From positions 11,608,437 through 11,672,436 of the forward strand of contig CP099840.1 of NCBI GenBank assembly GCA_030062745.1: a stretch of DNA of 64,000 nt. Direction: 5' to 3'. Shown here one piece after another: positions 49,401 through 61,400 of this stretch. The notes beneath the pieces are model-generated. The model was given only the letters and a program-made list of their open reading frames with translations. It was not told the DNA's origin and searched no databases. This DNA comes from Capitulum mitella (Eukaryota; Arthropoda; Thecostraca; Pollicipedomorpha; Pollicipedidae). Every line of letters starts with the position of its first letter. The first letter of the stretch is position 1. The position numbers were made by a program, and so were the translations under genes.

Positions 49401-52400
49401 CGCCAGACGAACGGTTGGCCGACCGGCCGGCGGCGGATCGCTGTACTGCTCGGTCTCTCTCGCGCGTGCAGTCGGTACCGGGGCTGAGGTGGTACGGTGA
49501 CGCTGGGACCAGCACTGCGAGCTGTGAGGTCGGATCGGGACGGGGTTCACATTGCACAGTGGTCGTGGTGAACACTTCCTTTTCGCGATCATCACTGTCA
49601 TGGATGTTCGCTAAGCTCAAGTTTCCGGTAAATACCCCCTGTTCAGTCATCTGGAACTTCGCGGTCTGATTCAATCATCGGCCCGAACCACATGTACAAA
49701 TGGCGTGACTTCATGGTGATGAGTCATGTTACGTTGCCTATGTCTGCGGTTATCGCCAAAACCGGTGGCTTTCCGGGATTTAGCCAGTTTTATTTTGCGT
49801 ACCTGGCTGTCCTGACTGGCCTTTCGCGCACTCGTTTCTGTTCACCTCAGTTCCGTTCCGCCTCTTGTCCGCCTGACATACCTATGTTCAGGCCCTGTTC
49901 AGTTCAACAGCTTCTGCTCACCTCCGTCGCGTCCTGCCTCGTGTCCACCTGACATGTCTTCGGCCCCCTGTCCATTTCCGCAGTTTTTGTTCACGTCAGT
50001 TCCGTCCCGCATGCTGTCCACCTGACCTGTGTTCAGACCCTGTTTATTTCCTCAGGTTCTGTTCACCTTAGTTCCGTTCCGCATGTTGTGCACCTGACGT
50101 GTGTTCAGCCCCTGTCCATTTCCGCAGTTTCTGTTCACCTCAGTTCCGTCCCGCAAGTCGCCCACCTGACGTGTGTTCAGCCCCGTGTTTACCGAGTCCT
50201 GTTCGGCCCGCAGCGATGCCAACCAGTTTTCATTAACGCCGCGTTCGGACGGCGCGTGCACGCGACGAACACGTGCGGCCAGGGGCGGCCGACCAACTTC
50301 TGCGGCCTCGTCGACAGGGTCTGCGACGTCTGCATAGACGGCGACCCCTACAGGTGAGAGGCCAGCGGCCGGCCGGCTGACAGGCCGACCTGGTCCGCCA
50401 GCCCGCACACCGCATCAGTCAGCTCTTTTTGCGTCGCCGGCCTGCAGGACACGACCACGTGCGGGGGCGCTTGCGTGCGTGGCTGATCGCGGGGACGCGT
50501 CGGCACGCGCATGGGGTGTTCTTTTGAGTCATGGCATTGTCTGCCCGCTCATGTGGACTGCGCTAGAATTGGCAGTCCATTGGGGGAAGAGGATTCCTTC
50601 TTTTCGAAGGTAACGTTCCTGCTTTCTGTCCTTTCTTGTGAGACATTTACCTGTTTATCACCTTTGCAAGTCCACAAGAATCGGTAAACGCTTGTCTGAG
50701 GGTGAGTGGTTTGGTGGGATCAGCATTCATAGAAAGGAGACATCATTTGCTGTCATAAAAACGGAGCACCTGTGAAGCCGAATTCCCATTCATTAGAAAC
50801 TAAGATCGTCTTTTTATACTGTTTTCCACTGTTCCAATGTTCTCTGAAGCTGCCCATCACGTCCAGGGCGCATATCTTTGAACATGATCGGCTTTTCCGA
50901 CTGTGCGTGCAATGGCGTGCTCCAGGTAATATATCTTTGATGTACCTCCACATAACAGACCTTTCTGTTTGTGATTTTTTGGGTTTTTGTCCGAATGCTC
51001 GACAGGATAATGTAATACGTTTCACTGACTGAAGTTTACCGCGTAATCTCCATGTCTTTAGCCGTGAATGCCAATTGTTTTGTTCGTCTCTTTCTTCTAA
51101 CGTGGCTTAAGTTCGGAAGAAGTTTTATCCACATCGTGGAGACGACTGGTTTGGATGCCTTTTTACGGAAATGCTACAAACGGATGTCCTGAGAAATATG
51201 CCTGATCACTCCTCGCACGTGATGACATCGCTCATTACCGTTGGAGTCTGCGGTCTCCCGCCGGTTCCGCTGTCGTACCAATTAGTCCTGCGACCGGCCG
51301 ATAAAGCCGACTGCTCCCTCTCCCCTGCAGGCAACACCCGCCCTCGTACCTGACCGACTACAACAACCTGGACAACGAGACGTGGTGGCAGTCGGACACG
51401 ATGATGGAAGACATCCAGTACCCGAACCAGGTCAACCTGACCCTGAACCTCGGTGAGTGTTGGCCGCCACGGTGATCGTCACCGCTGCTGGGCCCGATCT
51501 CTATTGTCCTGCCTCTGTGCGGACGCCGGCGGTCGATTACATTCCGGTCTCTCTGGGTGGTATTTTCGGCGGCGGCCGGCGTGCCTGGGCGGCGGCGCCC
51601 GGCGGCCGCGCTAATCAGTTCCGGCAGCGGCCGCTGAGAGCCGCCCGCCCGCCGGACCTCCCACCTGTCCGCCGTCTGGGCCGGACCGTACAGCACTGAC
51701 GGCGGCACCACGGGCCGGACAGTATCGTCCTGACCGCGGCACCGCCGGCCGCCGAGACAGGACGGCGCCGCCTCGGTCAGGTCAGCGGCCTCTGATTGCT
51801 CTTGACAGCTGACGGCGTCTGAGCCGGGCCCCGGCTGCAGCGGGACTGGGCTGCGCTCGCCGCTGTCCCGAGGAGTGACGTCCAGGACGGGGCTGAAGCT
51901 GCGCCGTCCGTCCGCTACTGTCCGCCCCGTCCGCCCCTGAGAACCTCTGCGGACCTTTGTGGACCTCCGTTGATCTCGGTAGACCTCTGTGGACCTCTGC
52001 GGACCTCGGTGGGCCTCGGCGGACCTCGGCGGACCTATGCAGACGGCTGTGGACCTCTGTAGGCCTTTACGGACCTCTGTGGACCTCTGTTCGGCCTCTG
52101 GACCTCTGCAAACCTCTGCGGGCCTTTGTGGACCTCTGCGGATCTCGGCGCGGCCGGGGGACGTCCCGGCGATCGGCGCCTGGCCGCCGTCGCCGCGCCC
52201 GCCTGTCGCGCTCCCGCACGGCCGTGCCGGCACGCCGGGCGTCACGTCACGTGACGCGGTTGTGTACGCGGCGCTGACCGGACCGGCGGACAATGCGCCA
52301 GATCTGTGTCACCGCGCCGGCTCGTGCCGGCATTGTCCTCCACGAGCGGTCCTGCCGGCCGTGCGGCCGCTCCGCCGGGAGACGGATGCGCGCGCGCCTC

Positions 52401-55400
52401 CAAGTTGTCAGCGGCAGCGGCCGGCGCGGGAGGTCCCCGTGCAGCCGAGCCGGCCGCTCGCCGGGCGGTGACCGCTGACCGCCGCGGCGTTCCATCTTGC
52501 CGGTCGTGACCGCGACTGCGCCGTCTGCGCGCTGCGCGGCCTGACAGCCGCTCCATCGGGGCCGTCCGCCGTCGCCGCCGCTCCGTCGGCCCGGCCGGCC
52601 GTCCGCGTGTCTCTGTCGGAAGCTGGCGGCCGCTGCGGCCGAAGTCCGGCCGAGGAGCGCCGGCCGGCTCCGACCGCCTGCTCCCACGGCCGTTATCAGG
52701 CGGGCGGCCGGCGCCGTCGCCGCGGACGGCTTTACCGCGTTTTTATCGCGCCATTCTTTACGCGGACGGCGGCTGGTTAGCGCCGCTCGCGTGTCGTCGG
52801 CGGCCGTCAGACAGAGCGCGTGCGCTGACGGGAGGCGGCGGCCGCCCGCGCAGGAGGGGGGGGGGCAGGACGCAATTCACATCTCGGAGCGGGGGGAGTC
52901 CAAGCCGTGACGACGACCGGCAAGTCCGCCCCTCCGCCGTCGCGGCGGAGGCGGTCCTCATTAGCTATTCCTCGGCCAGATAACGCCGGTATCGGCGTAT
53001 CAGCCGCCGTATTTTACTCAGTTGCCGCGTGTGTTTGAAGAGGCGCGGCAATTGCCGAGTGTCGGCCGTTTTTGTGAGGGCGGCTCCCGCTGGGCGGCTC
53101 CGGTCGGCCGGCGAGCGCGCGTCGGGCCGCCGCCGCCGGCCCGGGATTCGCCGCCGAGAGTGGACGATATTTCGCCGGGACTCCGTGGACAGGACGGCGG
53201 GCGGCGCGCGATTACGGCCGCTTTGTTCCGCCGGCCGTTCATCAGTCGGAGCTGCTGCGGCGTCCTTCGGCCGGCGACGGGCGCGGCGCGAGACAATCTC
53301 TCGTTACCGGGCCGCCCTTTGGGTGCCGCCGCCGCCGCCGCCGGGTCGGCGGCCGGCCGCGCGGGCCGCCGCCGCCCGGCCGCTGGCTTCCGTCAGCTCG
53401 GCGTCTGGTGCGGCCGGGCAGCCGGCTGGCCAGCTGCGTCCGCTGCCTGTTTATGTTCCGGAGCCGTCTGGTTCGTTTTGTGTCGGACGTGTCCGGCGCG
53501 GCGGCGGCCCCTGGTCCGCCGGGGTTTCGTCAGCGGCGCGCTCAGCCCTACGTCCCGTGCGGCGTCCCGTCCCGTCAGTTACTCGCTCCATTACCATGGC
53601 TTTTAATTTCGGCTCGCTGCCGACATAACGGCACGGTTAATCGGCTGGGAGACGTTCGCCTGTGGGACCAGGATTAAGCCCTCTTGGCGTGCAGAGAGTC
53701 CAGTCGTTCCTTGTTCCTCTCGGAGCTCACCTCTGCTCGAAACGGCCGACCAGAAACTCGCCATTGCTGTGGAAATCGACTGGGCCCCGCCCCTGCTTCT
53801 AGAAATGGCGTGGTCCTTGCCAGAGCTCTTGAGGCATTCACCGTTTGAATGGGTTCCGGCCCCCACCTCTAGTCGAGGGTGACTTGGTGTATGTTCTGCA
53901 CGTTTGCGGCTCAGGGTATCGGTTACTATTCCTGAGACGGGCACCGGTAGCCGGCCTCTTATTACTTCGTCTGCAAGACACACCGCAAAGGGAGCTGCAC
54001 GCCATTTCTCCATCGTTGCGACTACCAGGGAATGACTTCTCGCCATTCTTGTTCTTGTTGCTGCGTACGTAAGACCATCACAAAAAGCTGCACGTGATTT
54101 CCGTAACCTCGCCGCTATCGGAGAATGACTCGCTCTTGATTCGCATTCCGTTGGCGGACAGCGGCCGTCAGTGTGGTTCCGCCGCCGCCTGGCCAGGATG
54201 ACTGGCCGCTTATTACCTCCGGCCTGCCGTCCTCCGCCGTGGGAGTGGGCCGGGCCGCGCTCGGCGCCGCCGAGTGATGACTGGCCGGCCGGCCGGCCGC
54301 CGGTTTGCAGTGCTCGCCGCTCGGCAGACATCGTAATGGGGACGCAAAAACGGCCGAGCGCCGGTCGAACAGTCCCTGAATACCCGGCCGGTCAGTCGGC
54401 GCCGAATCCAGGCGGACGGAGCTGGCAGGACGGCCGCTGAATACCCGGCCGGTCAGTCGGCGCCGAATCCAGGCGTACGGAGCCGGCAGGACGGCCGCTG
54501 AATATCCGGCCGGTCAGCCGGCGCCGGATCCAATCCGCCGGCCGAACGGCCCCTGAATACCCGGCCGGCCAGTGGGCGCCGGATCCAGGTGTACGGAGCC
54601 GGCCGGCCGCTGAATACCCGGCCGGTCAGTCGGCGCCGAATCCAGGCGGACGGAGCCGACAGGACGACCGTCCGCGGCCGGCCAGTCGGCGCCGAATCCA
54701 GGCGGACGGAGCCGACAGGACGACCGTCCGCGGGCCGGCCAGTCGGCGTCGGATCCAGGCGGACGGAGCCGGCAGGACAGCCCCTGAATACCCGGCCGGC
54801 CAGTCGGCGTCGGATCCAGGCGGACGGAGCCGGTAGGACGGCCGTCCGCCGGCCAGGTCCGCCCGACGACTTGCCGGCCGCCGCGCCGTCGCCGTGTGCG
54901 CGCCGCCGCCACGTCAGGTGTCGCCGTGATCGTGTCGCCGTGACCGTGCGGTCGCGTGTGCGCCGCCGTTCCTGTGTTGTCTCGATGTCGCAGGTCGCAG
55001 GCCATTGTGTTCGTCTCCGTGCGTCTGTGCCGCCGTCTCTAAGTTGTGTTCGTGTCGCAGTCCTGTGGCTGGTGCGCCCGTCTTGCGCCCGTGCGGTTGT
55101 TTCCGCGTTGTTTCCGGAGTGCAGTGTTCCGTTTGTTTTTCTGTTTCTGTTGACTGCTGCTGACGTAGTGCGGTTCCTCTAGAGCCTGTTTTGATGCGTC
55201 CGTCCTGGTGTGGTTTCGCTTAGGTCATGCTTCTGCCTTCGGCCTCACGTCTTACCGCTGTGGTTTTCTACCAGTAATTCGTGCAGACGCGTCCAGTATG
55301 TTTTGTTGTCTTGCAGCTTCTGTGTCTTTAGTTTTGTTGTTGCTTCAGTGCACGGTCCGTTTTCGTTTTATGTTGTCTATGATACGTTGTGTAGCTGTAG

Positions 55401-58400
55401 TTTTCATTACTTTTCCTGTGTGCCGCCGTCCGTGCCGTGGTTTCCACTAATCTGTCCAGATAACGCTGTCAGTTCTGTCTCAGTTCGTGCTGCCGTGTCC
55501 GGGCCGCTGCTCGCGTTGACTCGTCCACACGATGTCGGTGACACGGAGGCTCCCGCTGACACCGCGTCCGGCAGCCTCTCACTGACCGACCCCGGTTCTG
55601 ACTGACCGGCCCCGGTAGTCTCTCACTGACTAGCCCTGGCAGCCTCTCACCGACCGGCCCCGGTAGGCCCTCACCGACCGGCCCCGGCACCCTCTCACTG
55701 CCCGGCCCCGGCACCCTCTCACTGACTGACCCCGGCAGCCTCTCACTGACTGACCCCGGCACCCTCTCACTGCCCGGCCCCGGCACCCTCTCACTGCCCG
55801 GCCCCGGCACCCTCTCACTGACCGGCCCCGGCGCTCTCTCACTGACTGACCCCGGCACCCTCTCACTGACCGGCCCCGGCGCCCTCTCACTGACTGACCC
55901 CGGCACCCTCTCACTGACCGGCCCCGGCACCCTCTCACTGACCGGCCCCGGCGCTCTCTCACTGACTGACCCCGGCACCCTCTCACTGACCGGCCCCGGC
56001 GCCCTCTCACTGACTGACCCCGGCAGCCTCTCACTGACCGGCCCCGGCTGTCAGTGACCGGCCCCAGCTCCTTCTCACTGACCGGCCTCGGCAGCGTTTC
56101 ACTGACCGGCCCCGGCCGTCTCTCACACTGAACGTCCCTGGCTCTCACTAGCCGGACCCGGCGGTCTCTCACTGACTAGCCCCGGCGCCCTCTCACTGAC
56201 CGGCTTCGGCAGTCTCCCACTGACAAGCCTCAGCAGTCTCTCACCGACCGGCCCCGGCACCTTCTCACTGCCCGGCCCCGGCATCCTCTCACTGATCGGG
56301 CCCGGTAGCCTCTCACTGACCGGCCCCGGATCGTGCCGGATTAGCAGCGCCTCTCGCCGGTCACACCCAGCCCGTCACGGCGCACCTCTGGTCCGGCCCG
56401 GACCGGAAACGTGCTCCCGGCGTGGCGCCGTCCCCGCAGCGTTAACACGGTCGTAAAACCATCCTGAGCTCCGGCGAAGAAGGTGCAAAGATATGCCTGC
56501 AGTTAGCGACTTACGGGCCCGCGAAAAGTCGTCTCTGAATTCCTCCTGGCGGGGAATAACGGCATTCATGTTCTGCAGCGCGATGGGCTGATCAGATCGG
56601 AACATTGCAGGATGGTTTCCACATTGTGAATTTTAAGTCGGGCTGTCTGCTCCAGGCGTTGTTTTCTGCCGTCTTCGGCCTTCTTCGGCGACGTCGGAGA
56701 GGCGTTCCACGCCCGCGCTGTGTCGCGCGCCGATCAGTGCTCTGCGGGGTCACTCGACTTCAAAACGGATGGGCGTCATTAGTTTTTGTCGCGTCGGGAC
56801 GAGAGATTCAATGTGCAATCAGCTTTGAAATGAAGCACTGCATGGTGGGCTGAAATGCGACATGTTTGCTTTTTGTCAATCACGTCGGATTTGTTGCAAC
56901 CTCAGTGCAGTGAATCTTAACGGGGGATATGGACGCTAAAGATATTCATGAGGTCGTGTCACACATTGTGTATGGCCTGACTACATTCCCTCAAAAAGCA
57001 GTCTGGCATTATTGCGACGAATGCGGACTGCTCGTAAATGGTGAACTCATTCACGTGTCGGATGACCGGAACCCTGTGGCGGCCGCCCTCTCGTCGTATG
57101 ATGTCAGTCTGGGAGTCACTTCCTGCGCGCTCGCCACACATGGAGTCAGAGATGTTTTGAGACCCTGTGTGCGGTCGGAGGAAGACATCTGTGCTCGGGT
57201 CCGGGGACGGGGTCCGTATGAGGTAGTTCTTCTTGCGGTCTCCGCGGGCGGAGAGAGTGCGTCTGCCGGGGTGACTGGGTATCCGCTCAGACCCGGTGCG
57301 GGAAGCATTTCTGACTCTGACTTATGATCACGGCACGGGCGCCAGTGCCAAATCAGGAGTCCCTCTCCCCGCGGCATGCTGCGATTATAATCCGCTGCTC
57401 GGTCGGACCTACTTGGCCGGGTTTCCGGCTCGCCGAACCCGGTGTGTTTTGCATGCGAAGATCTCGGGTCCTGTTTGGCCAGTTTTCACCTGTGAAGCTC
57501 CTGAGCCGTAGACTGAGCGATCGGCTTTGGGCTTTGAGATTTTAGGCGGTTCCTTCTCGGTCAGTCTTGCGTCTGGAGACGTTGGGGATCATTCTGCTCG
57601 GCTGCCTTTACGTCTGAAGATGTTGCGAGGGTCCGGCTCGGTCAACGTTGCTTCCAAAGGCGCTGATGCGTGTGCTGGTGGGTCGTCTGTCTGTCTGTGG
57701 GTGCTGCGATAATCCGTTCTCTGTTAATCATCCGATCGAAATTAATAAAGTGGTTCATGTTCAGTTCGCTGTATGCCTCCGTGTGTTGAGGTCAGTTTTT
57801 CCAGGTCAACCTTGCCTTTTAGGATGCTAGACTAGGTACGTTCTACGTCAGAAGGCGTCGAGGTGCTCCCCGCCCTCTGAGTTCCGTCTGAGGGTGCTGA
57901 GACGGGTCGCGGCAGGTCGTTTCCGGTCACGGTACCGTCGCCTGAGCGCTGCTCCGAGCGGCGGCCGGTCGCCGTGACGTCAGGAGCGGCTGGCCCGGGC
58001 GGACCCGGGAGACGCTCCGAGCGCCGGCCGGCCGCTCTGACGTCACGAGCGGCCGTCCGTCACGGCCCGCGTGGCCGGAGCGGAGCCGGACATGAGCCGC
58101 CCAGTGTCGCGGCGATCATCCCCAGTTAACGACCCCGGCCGGCGGGCGGCCGCTCCGGCCCAGACGGCGCTCGCCGGCCGCCGGGCCGGCCCGGCCGGCC
58201 AGCTGTGCAACGCTCTGAGCCGCCTGCCATTCATACGCGATGTTTCCCGGGAGAGGCGCTACGCTCGGTAGTTAGTTGATCATCCCTTAGACTTTTGGGG
58301 CGTGTGCAGAATATCGGCATCGGCCCCTGCTGCCGGGGGAAACGGGGAGGCCTCCTCTCCCAGCCCAGCCGCCGAGGAGAAGCCGTCGATGTCTCCTGTC

Positions 58401-61400
58401 CCGGGCTGCCGCAGAACAGCAGTCGATGCCTCCAGCCGGGGGCCGGGCCGCCGCAGAGAAGAGCGGCCTGTCTGAGCCGCCCCGGGCCGGGCGGCGGTCA
58501 CGAGCGGCGCCGCTCCAGCTGCGGCCGCCAGTCGGCCGGCCGCCGCGGCAAACTGCATCGGCCGAGATGCTATCGGCCGGCTCGTGAGCGGGCCGGCGGC
58601 GGCGGCGGCAGCCGCTGCTGCCGGCCGGAACTGGCGGCGACGCGCCGGAACCGGCGGCGCCGCCGCTATCGCCGCCCGGCGCCGGACATCTGCGGCCGCC
58701 GGACGTGGCCGCCGGCCGCGGGGGCCGCTCCGGCCGAAGGTCCAGCTAGCGGGACCGGCGCTGCCGCCACGGACGTCTGTGCGGGCCGGTGAGGCGGCAG
58801 GCGCGCCGATCCACCGGTGCCCGGGGTGATGTATTGCCGTGCTGACGGCGTACCGAACGGCCGTTCCGCCGAGCAGGCGGACCGGCCGGCTGCTGAAGTG
58901 ACGGATTGACGGACCGACGGGTTGAGGGAATGGCAGGCTGACAGGCTGACGGATAGATCGACGCGCTGGCGGAAATGCGGACTCGACTGCTGTTCCGGTT
59001 TGGACGGAGGGGATGAGGCAGCTCCGTATTTGACGTGCACGGATGGGATTCACGACTTAACCAAACTGTCGGAATCCATGAATTGCTATTTTAAAGGACT
59101 TGTCGATGCTGCTCACGGAGCCGAGGACTCGAGTGCTCGCGACCTGACGCGAATGACAATCACGGCCGACTGTTCGGTTCGACCCCTCACGTCGAGGCCG
59201 TTGGCAGCCAATTACGGCGTTGAGGGACGGGCGGTACGAGTGACATGTCAGCTGGCGTCTTCCGCGCTGCCGCCGCCGGTGCGGTCGGAAGCGAAGTGAA
59301 GTGAAGGTGACGCGAGCTGACGGGAGGCCGGGTTCTGGCGGGCCGCGGCCCGGCGGGCGGCGTCTGAAGCGGGATCGCACGGCGCGTGTTTCGTGGTAGA
59401 ATGGAATGCGAACCCTCCCACGATCAGAGGGATATGCGTGTTCAAGTGCGGCCAGGGCACTCTAACTGAACGTTCCCTCTTGATCGGAGGAATGTGGTCG
59501 TGCGTGTTGTTTATCTGGATTTAAAGGAAATGCGGTTTCACAAGTACTTCAAGGATTGTGGCGCGATGCTTACGGGTTTAGTTAAACATGTATTGCATTC
59601 TTTTCTACGACTTCTAAAGCCGACGTGGCATTTTTTGTAACCTTCAGTTTCATTTTCTGCTGGATTTTCCCGTGTGTCTATCTAAGGAGAACGCGGTGCT
59701 TGTGCTGACACAACCACGCTAATGCTGTGCGGAACACATAACCTGGAGGCAATTTAATCGTGAATTTTTCGGCCTTTACAGGGAAGTCTTTTGACATCAC
59801 GTACATCCGGCTAAAGTTCAAGTCGCCGAGACCCGAAAGTTTCGCCATTTACAAGAAAACGTCAGCGGATTCAGAATGGGTTCCCTATCAGTACTACAGG
59901 TACAACGAAGATCATCAGTAGCGGTAGTGAGGAAAGCGCTGTCAGTGCCACGTCTTACCCTTTCCCGCTGCTGCTCCCTCTTTTATCTAACCAATCGCTC
60001 CCGTTGTGTAGTGCGTTTATGCACATTCGCCCGCGAACCACCGCCGAGAATGATATTGTCTGCAGCTGGCGGTTGCATAACTGCCACCCTCTGCGTAGGA
60101 TGTGGGCTCGAGTAATACCTAACGACCACAAGCCGTGATTATCCTGGACTGATACGATCGTACAATGCGTTTCGTGCCGCGCCGTGGCTCGTTTTGCCGT
60201 CCCAGAGCTGATGGCGGGCACCAAATTTGACTGAATCATGGTCTGCCCACTCCGCCCCTTACGCTCAGTGCACGGCCTTTGCCAAATGTGTCTGACCACA
60301 CGTGTGCTGGTTTGGCTTCCTGGTTGCCTGGCTGAGGCTCTTCAGATTTGCCGAGTGCAGTGCTCCTCCGGTCTGATCCATGACACAGAGCGTATGGCAG
60401 CCACCTGTCTTTGCCAAAATCACAGTCATTTCTCGCGCGACCGCGTCTACTCAGTCATGATGAAACTTTTCAAACTGTGCTGGCGGGACAAACTTAATTT
60501 TAAGCTTTGTCTTGTCATATAGTACCGTAGTGCTAATGTTAAGTTTTCCTCCATGCTGGGAAAGCTTCGTCGCTGTTCCTACCCCGCTCCGACCGGCACC
60601 ACTATTGATAGCGAATTTTCCGTACAGTTACGCTTCGTACCGCTGAAGCTGTACCCCTGCGTGACCTCCCGCCCGTCTCGTCGGCCACGTTCCGCCGCCT
60701 CGGCTCTCACCAGACGCCGCCGTCGCTGACCGGCGCCCGTCCCGGCAGCGCCTCCTGTCGCGACACGTACGGCCTGCCCGACCTGATCTACCTTCCCGAA
60801 GACAACGAGGACAGGGCCGTGTGCACCAGCGAGTTCTCCGACATCTCGCCCCTGACGGGCGGCTTCGTGGCGTTCGCCACCCTGGAGGGCCGGCCGGGCG
60901 CGCTCCAGTTCGACTACAACCGCCAGCTGCAGGACTGGGTCACGGCCACCGCCATCCGCATCACGCTCAACCGGCTCAACACGTTCGGAGACGAGGTGTT
61001 CCGCGACCCGCAGGTGCTCCAGTCCTACTACTACGCGATCACCGACTTCGCCATCGGAGGTTAGTCAGCGGCCGGCGGCGGCGGCGGAACGCGGTGGCGG
61101 CAGGGGCGTGAGCGGCGTGAAAAGTGCAGTGTTCTGGGAAGACGTCGTGTATGTGGCGGAGCTTATAGGGCTTACTTGTATTGCCTGCCTTGTAGATCCG
61201 TTTTTGTTGGTCGGTGTCGAGGGACAGAAGCTTGTAGAGTTGTAATCCTGTCCAAATTTGGAAATGAATTGTCCATTCGATTAGAAACGTCAGTTATCTT
61301 GATTTTCTGCAAACAGTCGCTTAGAACAGCATGTATGATCACCCGTGTTATCCGACGCGCCCTGCCTAAACGAAGCTGCCCCGCGCCCCCGTCAGCTACG

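Larger units (their letters stand above)
43591..50213. other. Laminin gamma intron 1 (6.6 kb)
   Basis: GC-rich islands at 43600-44000, 47450-47950 and 48300-48900 alternate with AT-richer DNA (44400-44800, 46900-47350). A decamer tract TTCTTATATA sits at 44479-44550. A 119-codon minus-strand frame (45785-46144) has no recognisable domain. The 3' end is a 72-bp minisatellite. Confidence 0.55.
51453..59781. other. Laminin gamma intron of 8.3 kb, extremely GC-rich with several tandem arrays
   Basis: CCGGCCGG and GCCGCCG words saturate 51500-54900 and 58000-58800, and CpG looks not depleted. Arrays at 51942-52153, 54376-54850 and 55604-56330 are listed separately. Long open frames here on both strands arise from GC content and unit lengths divisible by three. 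No gene seen. Confidence 0.6.

Noticed and set aside
48561-49601. 346-codon minus-strand open frame in the laminin intron
   Set aside because: Very GC-rich DNA rarely contains stops; the product is Arg/Pro/Ala-rich without domains, and overlapping frames are open on both strands.
52242-53628. GC-rich frames up to 199 codons in the laminin intron
   Set aside because: No conserved residues; composition artefacts inside an intron bounded by well-supported laminin exons.
55469-56172. Minus-strand frames with PGPVSERV-type peptide repeats
   Set aside because: Direct product of the 24-bp minisatellite, whose unit is divisible by three; no start context, splice or domain evidence.
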